Below are positions 37,058 to 47,012 of a DNA stretch of 64,000 nucleotides, in pieces. The notes below the pieces were generated by a model, which saw nothing but the letters and a program-made list of their open reading frames with translations, was not told where the DNA came from and made no database searches. This stretch comes from Bacillota bacterium (GTDB lineage Bacteria; Bacillota; Bacilli; Bu12). The DNA lies in NCBI GenBank assembly GCA_014896485.1, contig JADBKH010000020.1, positions 19,841 to 83,840 on the forward strand, written 5' to 3'. The position numbers were made by a program, and so were the translations under genes. Positions within the stretch are counted from its first letter, which is position 1, and each line of letters begins with the position of its first letter.

Positions 37058-39703
37058 GTGATCGAAACAGAAGAGATGGCCAAAAGTTATACGCCTGCTC
37101 AAACGGAATCGAAAGTGACATCGTTGTGGGAGCAAGCGAGATTGTTTACTCCGCACATCGATCCATCGCGCCCGCGCTTTTCGATGGTGATGCCTCCACC
37201 CAATGTGACAGGACAACTTCACGTCGGACATGCACAGACCTTTACAATGCAGGATGTGCTCGCCCGCTTTCACAGAATGCGCGGCGAAGAGACGCTTTGG
37301 GTTCCTGGTACCGATCATGCCGGCATTGCTACCCAAGCTAAGGTAGAGGAGCAGTTGGCCAAGCAGGGCCGTTCTCGGCTTGAGATCGGACGTGAAGCGT
37401 TTGTGGCTGAAGTATGGCAATGGAAAGAACGGTATCATGCGCGGATTGTCTCCCAACTCCGCCGTGTTGGGGTGTCGGCCGATTGGAGTCGGGAGCGCTT
37501 TACTTTGGATGATGGTCTTTCTACTGCTGTACGCCATGCCTTTGTCAGGCTCTATCAAGAAGGACTGATCTATCGCGGAAACTACATTGTCAATTGGTGC
37601 CCCCACTGTCGGACGGCCATTTCCGATATCGAGGTCGACCATGTGCCCGAGAAGGGCAAGTTGTATCGTATTGCCTATCCCTACGCTGACGGCAAAGGGG
37701 CATTGGTGGTGGCGACGACGCGCCCCGAGACGCTCTTTGGTGATGTTGCTGTTGCGGTTCATCCCCAAGACGATCGGTATCGGTCAGCTGTGGGACGTTC
37801 GGTGCGTTTACCGCTGACCGACCGTGTTTTGCCGGTTATCGCCGATGCCTATGTCGAGAGGGAGTACGGTACAGGCGCCGTCAAGATTACTCCAGCCCAC
37901 GATCCGAACGATTTTGCTGTAGGAGAACGCCATGGTCTACAGCCGCTCTTTGCTTTGGATGAAGAAGCCCACCTGACGTCGTTGGCCGGAAACTTTTCGG
38001 GAATGACACGAGAAGAAGCACGGAAAGCCGTGGTCGTGGCCCTTTCGCAAGAAGGGCTGCTCGTTGGGGAAGAAGACATCGAGCATGCGGTCGGCCATTG
38101 CAGCCGTTGTGGCACAGTCGTCGAACCGCGACTTTCGCTGCAGTGGTATGTACGCACAAAACCAATGGCCGACGCGGCTGCACAAGCCGTTCGCGTGGGG
38201 CGCACCCAATTGCTACCCCAGCGGTTTACAAAGGTTTTTCTCAACTGGATGGAAGAGATCCACGACTGGTGCATCTCACGCCAGCTCTGGTGGGGCCATC
38301 GCATTCCTGCTTATACCTGTACATCCTGCGGGAAGTTGGTGGTCGCCGAAGAAGCACCGGTCCGTTGCGATCACTGCGGCCATGAACGCTTCGATCAGGA
38401 TCCTGATGTGTTGGATACCTGGTTTAGCTCCGCTTTGTGGCCCATGTCGACGCTGGGTTGGCCGCAACAAACACCCGATTTCCAACGATACTTTCCAACC
38501 GATGTACTGGTGACCGGATACGATATTCTCTTCTTTTGGGTTGCACGGATGATGATGATGTCGTTGCATTTTACCGGCGAAGTTCCTTTCCGAAAAGTTT
38601 TTCTGCATGGTCTGATCCGAGATGCACAGGGTCGCAAGATGTCGAAATCCTTGGGCAACGGCGTCGATCCCATCGAGGTCATCGATCGCTTCGGTGCAGA
38701 TGCGTTACGTTTCTCTTTGCTTCATGGTGTAACGCCGGGAAACGATACCCGCTTTTCACAGGAACGGGTTGAAGCTGCTCGTAACTTCGCCAACAAAGTC
38801 TGGAACGCTGCTCGTTTTGTCCACATGACCACCAGTGGGTGTTCCGACGTACTGCCTGCGTGGGAGAACCTGGGCCCCGCGGAGCGGTTCTTACTCGATC
38901 GCCTCAACAGGACGATCGAAGCGGTGACCCAGCACTTTCAGGAGGGCGATTTTGGCGCCGCGTGCGAACGCCTCTACAGTTTTATCTGGGACGAGTTCTG
39001 TGACTGGTTCGTGGAGTGGGCCAAGACCGATTTGTATGGGGCTGATCCAACAAGGCGTGAGACGATGGGGCGCACCTTACGCTTTGGATTGGATCAGCTC
39101 TTGCGCTTGTTGCATCCGGTCATGCCGTTTTTGACAGAAGAGATTTGGCGCCATTTTCCCCATCAAGAGGGACTGCTCGCGGGGGCAGCATGGCCGACCC
39201 CGGACAGGCAGTGGGAAGCTCCTGTCGAGGTGGCCAGGATGCAACAATGCCAGGAGCTGGTACGTCAGGTACGTACATTGCGCTCGATACTCACCATTCC
39301 GCCGAAGCGCACCCTGCGGTTGGCGGTACAGGAAAGTCCTCAGACACCTCCTGCACCGGTTTTGGCATATTGTAAACGATTGGCAAATGTTACGGTTGAG
39401 CAGATCGATGTGGATGCACCGGCTCCCCCCTATAGTTTGCCAGGGGTAGCGATGGGCATCAGCTATTTTGTGGAGATCGGCGATGCCATCGATCCTCAGG
39501 ATGCGCTCGCACGCTTACAAGATCAGGAGAAACGATACCGCCAAGAGCTTGCCCGTGCCGAAAAGAAGCTGGCCAATCCCGGCTTTATGCAGCAAGCCCC
39601 ACCGACATTGGTTGAAGCGGAGAAGGAGAAGCGCGATCGCTATGCTGTCGATCTGCAGCGTATTCACCAACTCGAGCAGGAGATCATGACATGGCCGCAC
39701 TGA
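37058..39703 (+). CDS. valS: Valyl-tRNA synthetase
   Basis: PPPNVTGQLHVGHA (HIGH), GRKMSKSLGNGVDP (KMSKS), WCPHCRTAISDIEV. Confidence 0.97.
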   Translation: MIETEEMAKSYTPAQTESKVTSLWEQARLFTPHIDPSRPRFSMVMPPPNVTGQLHVGHAQTFTMQDVLARFHRMRGEETLWVPGTDHAGIATQAKVEEQLAKQGRSRLEIGREAFVAEVWQWKERYHARIVSQLRRVGVSADWSRERFTLDDGLSTAVRHAFVRLYQEGLIYRGNYIVNWCPHCRTAISDIEVDHVPEKGKLYRIAYPYADGKGALVVATTRPETLFGDVAVAVHPQDDRYRSAVGRSVRLPLTDRVLPVIADAYVEREYGTGAVKITPAHDPNDFAVGERHGLQPLFALDEEAHLTSLAGNFSGMTREEARKAVVVALSQEGLLVGEEDIEHAVGHCSRCGTVVEPRLSLQWYVRTKPMADAAAQAVRVGRTQLLPQRFTKVFLNWMEEIHDWCISRQLWWGHRIPAYTCTSCGKLVVAEEAPVRCDHCGHERFDQDPDVLDTWFSSALWPMSTLGWPQQTPDFQRYFPTDVLVTGYDILFFWVARMMMMSLHFTGEVPFRKVFLHGLIRDAQGRKMSKSLGNGVDPIEVIDRFGADALRFSLLHGVTPGNDTRFSQERVEAARNFANKVWNAARFVHMTTSGCSDVLPAWENLGPAERFLLDRLNRTIEAVTQHFQEGDFGAACERLYSFIWDEFCDWFVEWAKTDLYGADPTRRETMGRTLRFGLDQLLRLLHPVMPFLTEEIWRHFPHQEGLLAGAAWPTPDRQWEAPVEVARMQQCQELVRQVRTLRSILTIPPKRTLRLAVQESPQTPPAPVLAYCKRLANVTVEQIDVDAPAPPYSLPGVAMGISYFVEIGDAIDPQDALARLQDQEKRYRQELARAEKKLANPGFMQQAPPTLVEAEKEKRDRYAVDLQRIHQLEQEIMTWPH

Positions 39704-41022
39704 GCTTTGAAGCGGCGGAGCGGTACGTCCTTCAGCGCCAGCGTTTTGGCATGCGCCCTGGGCTGGGAAGGATGGAGGTATTGCTGAAACGGCTGGGACA
39801 CCCGGAGCGTCGGTTATCCGTGGTCCACATTGCTGGTACCAATGGGAAAGGGTCTACGGCTGCACTCCTTGCCGCAGCCTTACAGGCGGCTGGGTATCGG
39901 GTCGGCCTATACACCTCCCCCTACATCGTCTCCTTTACAGAACGGATTTGCATCGATGGGATGCAGATGCCTCGCGATCATTTCGCAGCGGAAGTAGCAT
40001 CTCTGCAGCCTTTGGTTGAAATGATCGATGCCAGTGCATTGGGCCCCATGACAACATTCGAATTGATCACGGCAGTAGCATTGGATTACTTTTCCAAACA
40101 GCATCTCGATGTGGTCGTGCTCGAAGTGGGATTGGGGGGAAGACTGGACGCGACCAATGTTGTGCGCCCGATGTTGAGCATCATCACCAACATTGGTCAC
40201 GATCATATGGATGTGTTGGGGCCAACACTGGGGCAGGTGGCCTATGAAAAAGCCGGCGTTGTCAAATCTGGTGTCCCCTTGATCTGTGGGGTAGAGCTCG
40301 ACGAACCTGCCCGTGTCATCGAAGCCATCGCTCACCGCCGCCATGCGTCGGCATATTGGGTCCATCGCGCCTATGAAGCACGGATGATAGAAAGTACCTT
40401 ACAAGGAACAACCGTCGATTTGACGAGTTGCTTTGGAGCGATCGACAACCTGTTTGCTTCGTTGACGGGCAGCTATCAGGTTGCAAACATTGCGGCGGCA
40501 GCTTTCGCCGTGCAACTCCTTGAAAAGGAGGGACTCGAACGCCTCAATGAGGACGCCTTACGCCACGGTTTTGCACAAGTACAATGGCCTGGACGCTTTG
40601 AGCAGCTTGGGACAGATCCGCTGGTGATCGTCGATGGTGCTCACAATCCAGAAGGGGCGATGGCACTGCGGACAGCCATCTTGTCACTGGGAGAGAAGGG
40701 GCCTTTGACGTTGGTCGTTGGCGTGCTGGAGGACAAAATGCTTTCACCTATGCTGGATGCTCTCCTGCCCTTGGCCGATTGGATCGTGGCCACTGCACCT
40801 GCATCTCCTCGTGCGCTTCCCGCACAGCAGTTAGCCGCTGCCATACGTGCCAAGGGGCAGCGGGTGACTGCGACCTGCGATCGTGTCGAAGAGGCAGTGG
40901 CAGTGGCATACAATACCCTTCCTGCAGGAGGATGGATGGTCGTCACCGGGTCGTTGTATACCGTTGCACAGGCCCGTCGGTTTTGCCTTTCAAAGATGAG
41001 AAAAGGGAGTCGAATGTGTTGA
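39691..41022 (+). CDS. folC: Folylpolyglutamate/dihydrofolate synthase
   Basis: HIAGTNGKGSTAALLAAALQAAGYRVGLYTSPY, GLGGRLDATNVV; follows valS. Confidence 0.95.
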   Translation: MAALSFEAAERYVLQRQRFGMRPGLGRMEVLLKRLGHPERRLSVVHIAGTNGKGSTAALLAAALQAAGYRVGLYTSPYIVSFTERICIDGMQMPRDHFAAEVASLQPLVEMIDASALGPMTTFELITAVALDYFSKQHLDVVVLEVGLGGRLDATNVVRPMLSIITNIGHDHMDVLGPTLGQVAYEKAGVVKSGVPLICGVELDEPARVIEAIAHRRHASAYWVHRAYEARMIESTLQGTTVDLTSCFGAIDNLFASLTGSYQVANIAAAAFAVQLLEKEGLERLNEDALRHGFAQVQWPGRFEQLGTDPLVIVDGAHNPEGAMALRTAILSLGEKGPLTLVVGVLEDKMLSPMLDALLPLADWIVATAPASPRALPAQQLAAAIRAKGQRVTATCDRVEEAVAVAYNTLPAGGWMVVTGSLYTVAQARRFCLSKMRKGSRMC

Positions 41023-42419
41023 TCCCAGGACCCAAGGTACACTTCATCGGCATCGGCGGCTACGGGATGAGTGGTCTGGCCATGGCTTTGCTGGAGCGAG
41101 GCTACCGCGTCACTGGCTCTGATGTGGAGGAAAAACCCATTCTCGACGAATTGCGGGCCAAAGGAGCGGTCATCTTCCTCGGTCATGACGCAGGACATGT
41201 GAAAGGGGCAAACCTGGTCGTCTACAGTACGGCCGTTGCAGCGGACAATGTTGAACGCAGGGCAGCGCAGCTCCTTCACATTCCCCTTTGGCATCGATCA
41301 GAACTTTTGGCGGCTTTCTTGTCGGCAGGAAGTGGAATTGCAGTAGCTGGCTCTCATGGCAAGACGACGACCACCACCATGATCGGCCTCATCCTCCTCG
41401 ATGCCGGGGCAGATCCGACGGTCATCGTGGGGGGCGAGGTACCGGCTTTTGCAGGAACGGCGTGTGCAGGGCGCTCCCCAGTGATCGTTGCCGAAGCCGA
41501 CGAAAGCGATCGCTCTTTTTTGCGCTACCATCCTTCCATCGCGGTGGTAACCAATGTCGAGCCCGATCATCTCGAACATTACAACGGTCAAGTGAAGCTG
41601 CTCGAAGAGGCATTTCTGCAGTACATCAATCAGACACAGCCTGATGGTCTTGCCGTATTGTGCCTGGACGATGCGTTCTTACAGAAAGCGCTGTGCCAGC
41701 ATCAGATTCTCGTTCCATTTACAACGTATGGAAGCCATATGTCTGCTACATGGCGGGTTTGCGACACGAAAGTGAGCGCAACAGGGACGGACTTTCTTCT
41801 CTGTCATGAAGATGAACGATTTTCCCTCCATCTCAATCTATATGGAAGCCAGTATGCAATTGATGCTGCCGCGGCATTTGCAGTCTGTCGGCATTTGGGT
41901 ATTTCTCCCGCGAAGATTGCGCACACCTTGTCCACCATGCAAAATGCCCACCGTAGGTTTGAAGTGCTCTATCGGGATGAACAGTTCACCGTTGTAGACG
42001 ACTATGCCCATCACCCGACGGAAATTGCTGCCACCCTTCAGACTGCCCGGTCCATCGCTTCGGGGCGGGTGATCGCTTCTTTTCAACCCCAGCGGTTTAC
42101 ACGGACGCAATATCTTTTCGATCAGTTTGCAACAGCATTTCAGGACGCTGACGAAGTTTTTGTTCTGCCTATCTATGCTCCGGTGGGCGATAGACCTACC
42201 CAAGGGATCGACAGCGAGCACCTCGTTGAAGCCATTTGCCGCAGAAGCAAAACCTCTGCCCATTACGTGCCCAACATGGAGACTTTGTTTGCGACACTCG
42301 TTCAACACCTTGTTCCAGGGGACGTGGTGGTGACGATGGGGGCCACTGGGATTTGGAGGTTGGCGGAAAAGTTGCGCGATTACGCTGCTGAGCATCGCGG
42401 ATCCTTCTTGGTACGGTAG
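41016..42419 (+). CDS. murC: UDP-N-acetylmuramate--L-alanine ligase
   Basis: VHFIGIGGYGMSGLAMALLERGYRVTGSD, GSHGKTTTTTMIG, EADESDRSFL, DDYAHHPTEI; GTG start at 41016 overlapping folC end. Confidence 0.93.
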   Translation: MLIPGPKVHFIGIGGYGMSGLAMALLERGYRVTGSDVEEKPILDELRAKGAVIFLGHDAGHVKGANLVVYSTAVAADNVERRAAQLLHIPLWHRSELLAAFLSAGSGIAVAGSHGKTTTTTMIGLILLDAGADPTVIVGGEVPAFAGTACAGRSPVIVAEADESDRSFLRYHPSIAVVTNVEPDHLEHYNGQVKLLEEAFLQYINQTQPDGLAVLCLDDAFLQKALCQHQILVPFTTYGSHMSATWRVCDTKVSATGTDFLLCHEDERFSLHLNLYGSQYAIDAAAAFAVCRHLGISPAKIAHTLSTMQNAHRRFEVLYRDEQFTVVDDYAHHPTEIAATLQTARSIASGRVIASFQPQRFTRTQYLFDQFATAFQDADEVFVLPIYAPVGDRPTQGIDSEHLVEAICRRSKTSAHYVPNMETLFATLVQHLVPGDVVVTMGATGIWRLAEKLRDYAAEHRGSFLVR

Positions 42420-42439
42420 CCTCTGGAAGCAGATCCGGT

Positions 42440-42468
42440 TGACTGCCCGTTGTGCGACCGGTATAATC
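42440..42468 (+). promoter_or_regulatory. Sigma-A promoter of the G5/3D-domain gene
   Basis: TTGACT - 17 nt - TATAAT. Confidence 0.75.
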
Positions 42469-42556
42469 TCGGCGAAGTGTGACACTTCGTTCGATTGTTA
42501 AATTTATGCAATCGGACGCAGCGGTGCCATAAGATGGGAGCATAAGGGGGTGAGCG

Positions 42557-43576
42557 ATGGGCTCGTTACGGATCGGTGCAGCCGTCACCGCTGTCGCACT
42601 TGTCGGTTCGGCGGTTGCCGCAGGACATGCGACAGAGGTCAAGGCAATCACTCTTACCGTCGACGGGCAACGTAGCACGTACTACACAGCCATGGATGGT
42701 ACGGTAGGTGCGTTTTTACAGCATCAGCGGATCTCGTTCGGAGCACACGATCGCATCTATCCTGCTGTAGGGAGCGAGCTGCGCTCCGCAATGGAGATCG
42801 AAGTGCGTCACGCTGTTGCGGTTCGTTTGAATGACGGTGGAAAAGTCCAGACGGTTTATACGACTGCGGCGGATGTTGCGGGTTTGTTGGCAGCCCAACG
42901 GGTACACTTGGGCAATTACGATCGTTTGAACAACTCACCGTTTGAACCGATACGTCCCAATATGACCGTGACGATTCTCCGCGGCCGTCGGGAAGTGCAA
43001 ACGAAGGAAGTGGCTATCTCTCACCGTTCCCTCACGAAAGAAAGCGCCCAACTCAAGAAGGGCGAGCGGGAAGTGGTCCAGGCTGGCCATGATGGGTTGA
43101 AACGGGTGACCGTCACACGCTTCTACGAGAATGATCGGTTGGCCTCGACACAGCAGAAAGAAGTTGTGGTCAACCATCCCACCGATGAGATTGTCGTAAT
43201 AGGAACGAAAGAGGAGCCCACCCCTACCCAACCGATCGTCGCATCTCGTGGTGGACAACGGCCATCGCAACAGCCGCGTGTAAGGGTATCGACACAAACT
43301 CCCCGCTCTTCTGGAAGAACCCTACAGATGGTCGCGACTGCGTATTCGGGTGATGGCTATACGGCCAGTGGCAGAAGAACGGCCCGTGGGCTCGTTGCGG
43401 TGGATCCGGATCTCATCCCGTTGGGAACGCGGCTCTACATTTCCGGCTATGGTGAAGCGATTGCAGCAGACACCGGTGGCGCTATTCAAGGGCGGCGCAT
43501 TGATCTCTATTTTCCGAGTGCGGCACAAGCACAAAGCTGGGGTGTACGAACTGTATCGGTTACCATTCTCAACTGA
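42557..43576 (+). CDS. YabE-like cell-wall protein: DUF348 repeats, G5 domain, 3D domain
   Basis: Two ubiquitin-like DUF348 repeats; G5 region (KEVAISHRSLTKESAQLKKGEREVVQAGHDGLKRVTVTRFYENDRL); 3D motif (MVATAYSGDGYTASGRRTARGLVAVDPDLIPLGTRLYISGYGEAIAADTGGAIQGRRIDLYF). Confidence 0.9.
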   Translation: MGSLRIGAAVTAVALVGSAVAAGHATEVKAITLTVDGQRSTYYTAMDGTVGAFLQHQRISFGAHDRIYPAVGSELRSAMEIEVRHAVAVRLNDGGKVQTVYTTAADVAGLLAAQRVHLGNYDRLNNSPFEPIRPNMTVTILRGRREVQTKEVAISHRSLTKESAQLKKGEREVVQAGHDGLKRVTVTRFYENDRLASTQQKEVVVNHPTDEIVVIGTKEEPTPTQPIVASRGGQRPSQQPRVRVSTQTPRSSGRTLQMVATAYSGDGYTASGRRTARGLVAVDPDLIPLGTRLYISGYGEAIAADTGGAIQGRRIDLYFPSAAQAQSWGVRTVSVTILN

Positions 43577-43702
43577 GACGGGGATTGCGCGATGTTGTCC
43601 AGAAAATCGACAGAGGAGAAGGCGGGCATGCACGAAACGCATGTCCTTTTCTTTTCGACAAAATTTCGCGGTTGTTCGCGCATTTTCGCATATGGTACAC
43701 TC

Positions 43703-43723
43703 GACGCGGTTTGAAACCGCGTC
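43703..43723. promoter_or_regulatory. Palindrome upstream of radC (operator or short hairpin)
   Basis: GACGCGGTTT-G-AAACCGCGTC perfect inverted repeat. Confidence 0.4.
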
Positions 43724-43762
43724 TCTGCTTCTTCTTATGTTGGAGGTTGTTCTTTGTCCACC

Positions 43763-44428
43763 ATGCGGATTCCTCAAGAGGATCGCCCGCGGGAACGAGC
43801 ATGGCGCCTCGGTGTCCAGGCACTTTCCGATGCGGAGTTGCTTGCGCTTCTGTTGCGCACAGGTCAGCCAGGTCGAGCGGTTACCTTACTCGCACAAGAT
43901 GTTTTGGAAACTTATGGGGGGCTGCTCGGCGTTGCGCAGTGTTCCCTTCATGAACTCGCGGACAAAACAGGCGTGGGTCGCGTAAAGGCGATTACCTTGG
44001 CCGCAGCGTTTGAATTGGGTCGCCGTATCTTGGAGCGTGAGCAACAAGAGGGGTTTGCCATCCACAATGCTGCTGATGTGGCAGCGTACATGCGGCCGCG
44101 TTTGCGGCTTTTGCAGCACGAGGAATTCCATGTGCTGCTGCTCGATACCAAGCACCGCGTCGTCGCTGGCTCATGTGTCTCCCAGGGAACGTTAAATACT
44201 GCACCCGCTCATCCACGAGAGGTTTTTCGCGATGCTGTGCGTCGGGCAGCCGCAGCTGTTGTGCTCGTACATAACCATCCCAGCGGCGATCCTTCCCCAA
44301 GTGTTGACGATCAACGGACCACCCGGCGACTCGTAGAAGCCGGCCGCATCTTGGGGATCGACGTACTCGACCATGTCATCCTGGGTGATCCAACATATTA
44401 CAGTTGCCGTGAGCATGATCCCTGGTAA
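43763..44428 (+). CDS. radC: RadC-family JAB-domain protein
   Basis: LSDAELLALLLRTG, LVHNHPSGDPSPSVDD, LDHVILGD motifs; precedes mreB. Confidence 0.93.
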   Translation: MRIPQEDRPRERAWRLGVQALSDAELLALLLRTGQPGRAVTLLAQDVLETYGGLLGVAQCSLHELADKTGVGRVKAITLAAAFELGRRILEREQQEGFAIHNAADVAAYMRPRLRLLQHEEFHVLLLDTKHRVVAGSCVSQGTLNTAPAHPREVFRDAVRRAAAAVVLVHNHPSGDPSPSVDDQRTTRRLVEAGRILGIDVLDHVILGDPTYYSCREHDPW

Positions 44429-44519
44429 GGTGCTAAGAGGCAAACTGCGTGGATGCTCAGGCGAATCCAAAAGAAACGGTTCCGTGTTTTGTGGTACAGA
44501 AAAATAAGGAGGTCTTGGA

Positions 44520-45545
44520 GTGTTTGGCAGCCATGATATGGGGATTGACTTGGGAACGGCCAACTCCTTGGTCTATTTGAAAGGCAAAGGCATTGTCGTG
44601 CGGGAGCCCTCGGTCGTGGCGATCGAGGTTAACAGCGGACAAGTTCTGAAGGTCGGTATGGAAGCGAAACAGATGGTAGGGCGCACACCTGGCAATATCA
44701 TCGCCATCCGACCCATGCGTGATGGCGTCGTGGCTGACTTCGAGACGACACAGAAGATGCTTCATTACTTTATCAATAAGGCGTCACCGCGTCGGTCCTT
44801 TTCTCGGGGACCCCGGGTGATTATCGGAGTGCCGTCGGGCATTACCGAAGTTGAAAAGCGGGCCGTACATGATGCTGCCATTCAGGCAGGAGCACGCGAG
44901 GTACACCTGATCGAAGAACCGATGGCTGCAGCGATTGGCGCCGGCCTGCCCGTTGCCGATCCGACAGGCAGCATGATCGTCGATATCGGTGGTGGGACAA
45001 GTGAAGTGGCCATCATCTCCATGGGAGGCATTGTCACTGCCCGCTCAATCCGCATCGGTGGGGATGAGATGGACGAGGCGATCGTCAGTTACGTAAAGCG
45101 GACATACAATTTGCTCATCGGTGAGCGCACCGCCGAGGAGTTGAAGACGACGATCGGATGCGCCGATGGGGGTAGCGCGGAAGAGACGATGGAAGTGCGG
45201 GGCCGCGATCTGGTGAGTGGATTGCCCAAGATTCAACCGATCAGTGCACTCGAGATTCAAGAGGCCCTTGCTGATCCTGTAGCAGCCATTCTAGCGACCG
45301 TCAAGGAGACATTAGAACAGACGCCTCCGGAGTTGGCAGCAGATATCATGGACCGAGGTATCGTCATGAGTGGTGGCGGTTCCTTGTTGCGTAATCTGGA
45401 TCAGTTGATTGCCCAGGAGACGGGAATGCCGGTTCATATCGCCGAAAATCCGCTGGATTGCGTCGCGCTGGGGTGTGGACGTGCGCTAGACGATGTTGCG
45501 CTGCTGCACGAGGTAGCCGTCGGTGAAGGCCGCCGCATCGGTTGA
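44520..45545 (+). CDS. mreB: Rod-shape determining protein MreB
   Basis: [49 protein letters not shown]. Confidence 0.97.
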   Translation: MFGSHDMGIDLGTANSLVYLKGKGIVVREPSVVAIEVNSGQVLKVGMEAKQMVGRTPGNIIAIRPMRDGVVADFETTQKMLHYFINKASPRRSFSRGPRVIIGVPSGITEVEKRAVHDAAIQAGAREVHLIEEPMAAAIGAGLPVADPTGSMIVDIGGGTSEVAIISMGGIVTARSIRIGGDEMDEAIVSYVKRTYNLLIGERTAEELKTTIGCADGGSAEETMEVRGRDLVSGLPKIQPISALEIQEALADPVAAILATVKETLEQTPPELAADIMDRGIVMSGGGSLLRNLDQLIAQETGMPVHIAENPLDCVALGCGRALDDVALLHEVAVGEGRRIG

Positions 45546-45563
45546 TGTGCAGAGGGGCAGGAG

Positions 45564-46442
45564 ATGTCAAGCGTGTGGAGACGACGTTGGTGGTTGTGGC
45601 TGGTCGTCGCCGTAATCGTGGTGTTGGTCGTCTTCAATTTGGCTGGCAGGGAGAAACCTTCGAGCAATCCGGTTATGCGGAGTGTTCAGACTGCTGTGGC
45701 CCCGGTGCAGGATGTGCTGGTTCATGTGCCTCGTGCAATCGGGCAGTGGGCTCAGGCAGTCGCCAATGCCCGTGCTGCACAAGCAGAAGTCGCCCAGCTG
45801 CAACAACAACTCGCCCAGCTTAACCTGCAACGGGATCAGCTGGCTGCATTGCAAACGGAAAATCAGCAATTGCGTGATGCCCTGCATTTCAAACAGCAGA
45901 TTGGGAGTCGCTTTGTCACGATGGCCAATGTGGTTGCGCGTAATCCAGATCAGTGGCAGCAGTTTGTTACCATTGATGCAGGGCAACAGCAAGGTGTATC
46001 GGTTGGTATGGCGGTTACAGATACTTCTGGCGCAGTGGTCGGACGGATCATCAATGTGACGCCTACTTCTGCAAAAGTCGAACTGTTGAGCAATCCGGCG
46101 CGAAGATCGGGCATCGGTGCCGTCATCGATCCGGTGCAAGGGGGAGAACCGGTCTACACGACAGTCAATGGAATCAACAGCGAAGGGCTTTTTGTTGCGA
46201 CCTTCGTGCGTACGCAAAAGGGTGCACAAGTGTTGGCAGGAGAAAATCTGCAGCAGGGGAGTCTCGTGCGGACCTCGGGGTATGATCAACAGTTTCCGGC
46301 ACACTTGCAGATTGGTCACATTGCACAAATACAGCAACCTACTCCGGACTCACGGGTGGTCAGTGGTCTGCTGATTCAGCCAGCAGCTGACTTTCAGCAC
46401 CTCTCTCTTCTGGTAGTTGTGGCTGCGGAGCACCAATCGTGA
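45564..46442 (+). CDS. mreC: Rod-shape determining protein MreC
   Basis: TM segment, coiled coil, ANVVARNPDQWQQFVTIDAGQQQGVSVGMAV; after mreB. Confidence 0.93.
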   Translation: MSSVWRRRWWLWLVVAVIVVLVVFNLAGREKPSSNPVMRSVQTAVAPVQDVLVHVPRAIGQWAQAVANARAAQAEVAQLQQQLAQLNLQRDQLAALQTENQQLRDALHFKQQIGSRFVTMANVVARNPDQWQQFVTIDAGQQQGVSVGMAVTDTSGAVVGRIINVTPTSAKVELLSNPARRSGIGAVIDPVQGGEPVYTTVNGINSEGLFVATFVRTQKGAQVLAGENLQQGSLVRTSGYDQQFPAHLQIGHIAQIQQPTPDSRVVSGLLIQPAADFQHLSLLVVVAAEHQS

Positions 46443-46933
46443 ACCCACGGTGGCGTTATCTCTGGATCGCCCTTGTGGCCCTCGTGGCAGTCTTGTTAGA
46501 GGGGAGTCTCTTGCGGCCGTTGATCGAGGCACGGCTGACCATCGACTTGGGCCTGATCGTCTTGGTCGTCGCAGCCCTTACCTTTGGCCCTTGGATGGGC
46601 GCACTCTACGGTGTAGGAATTGGCTTTTTCGAAGAAGCGGTCTATTCGGTGTTGATCGGGCCGATGACGCTGGTTTTTGGCTTGATTGGACTTTTTGTTG
46701 GTATCGCGCATGTCTACCTGTTTGAACACAGCTGGAGTGTCACAACATTGTTTACTTTTGCCGTAACCTTCTTGCTGGAAACATTACGCTTCGCCATCGA
46801 TCTCTTCTATGGCGTGGCGATTCTCCCGGTTGGTACTGCCTTGGTAGAGGTCATTTTGCCGGCTGCCGTTCTCTCGGCGGCGACGATGGCGATCTGTTAC
46901 TGGCCTTTGGCCAAGTTGGCCGGTTGGCGTTGA
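46439..46933 (+). CDS. mreD: Rod-shape determining protein MreD
   Basis: Polytopic hydrophobic protein with 4-bp overlap with mreC. Confidence 0.88.
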   Translation: MNPRWRYLWIALVALVAVLLEGSLLRPLIEARLTIDLGLIVLVVAALTFGPWMGALYGVGIGFFEEAVYSVLIGPMTLVFGLIGLFVGIAHVYLFEHSWSVTTLFTFAVTFLLETLRFAIDLFYGVAILPVGTALVEVILPAAVLSAATMAICYWPLAKLAGWR

Positions 46934-47012
46934 ATGCGGGGACCTAGCGTCGCTTGTCTCCCTTTTGGAAACTAGCCCGCTGTGCTATGGTGACGCGAGA
47001 AGAGGTGTGAGG

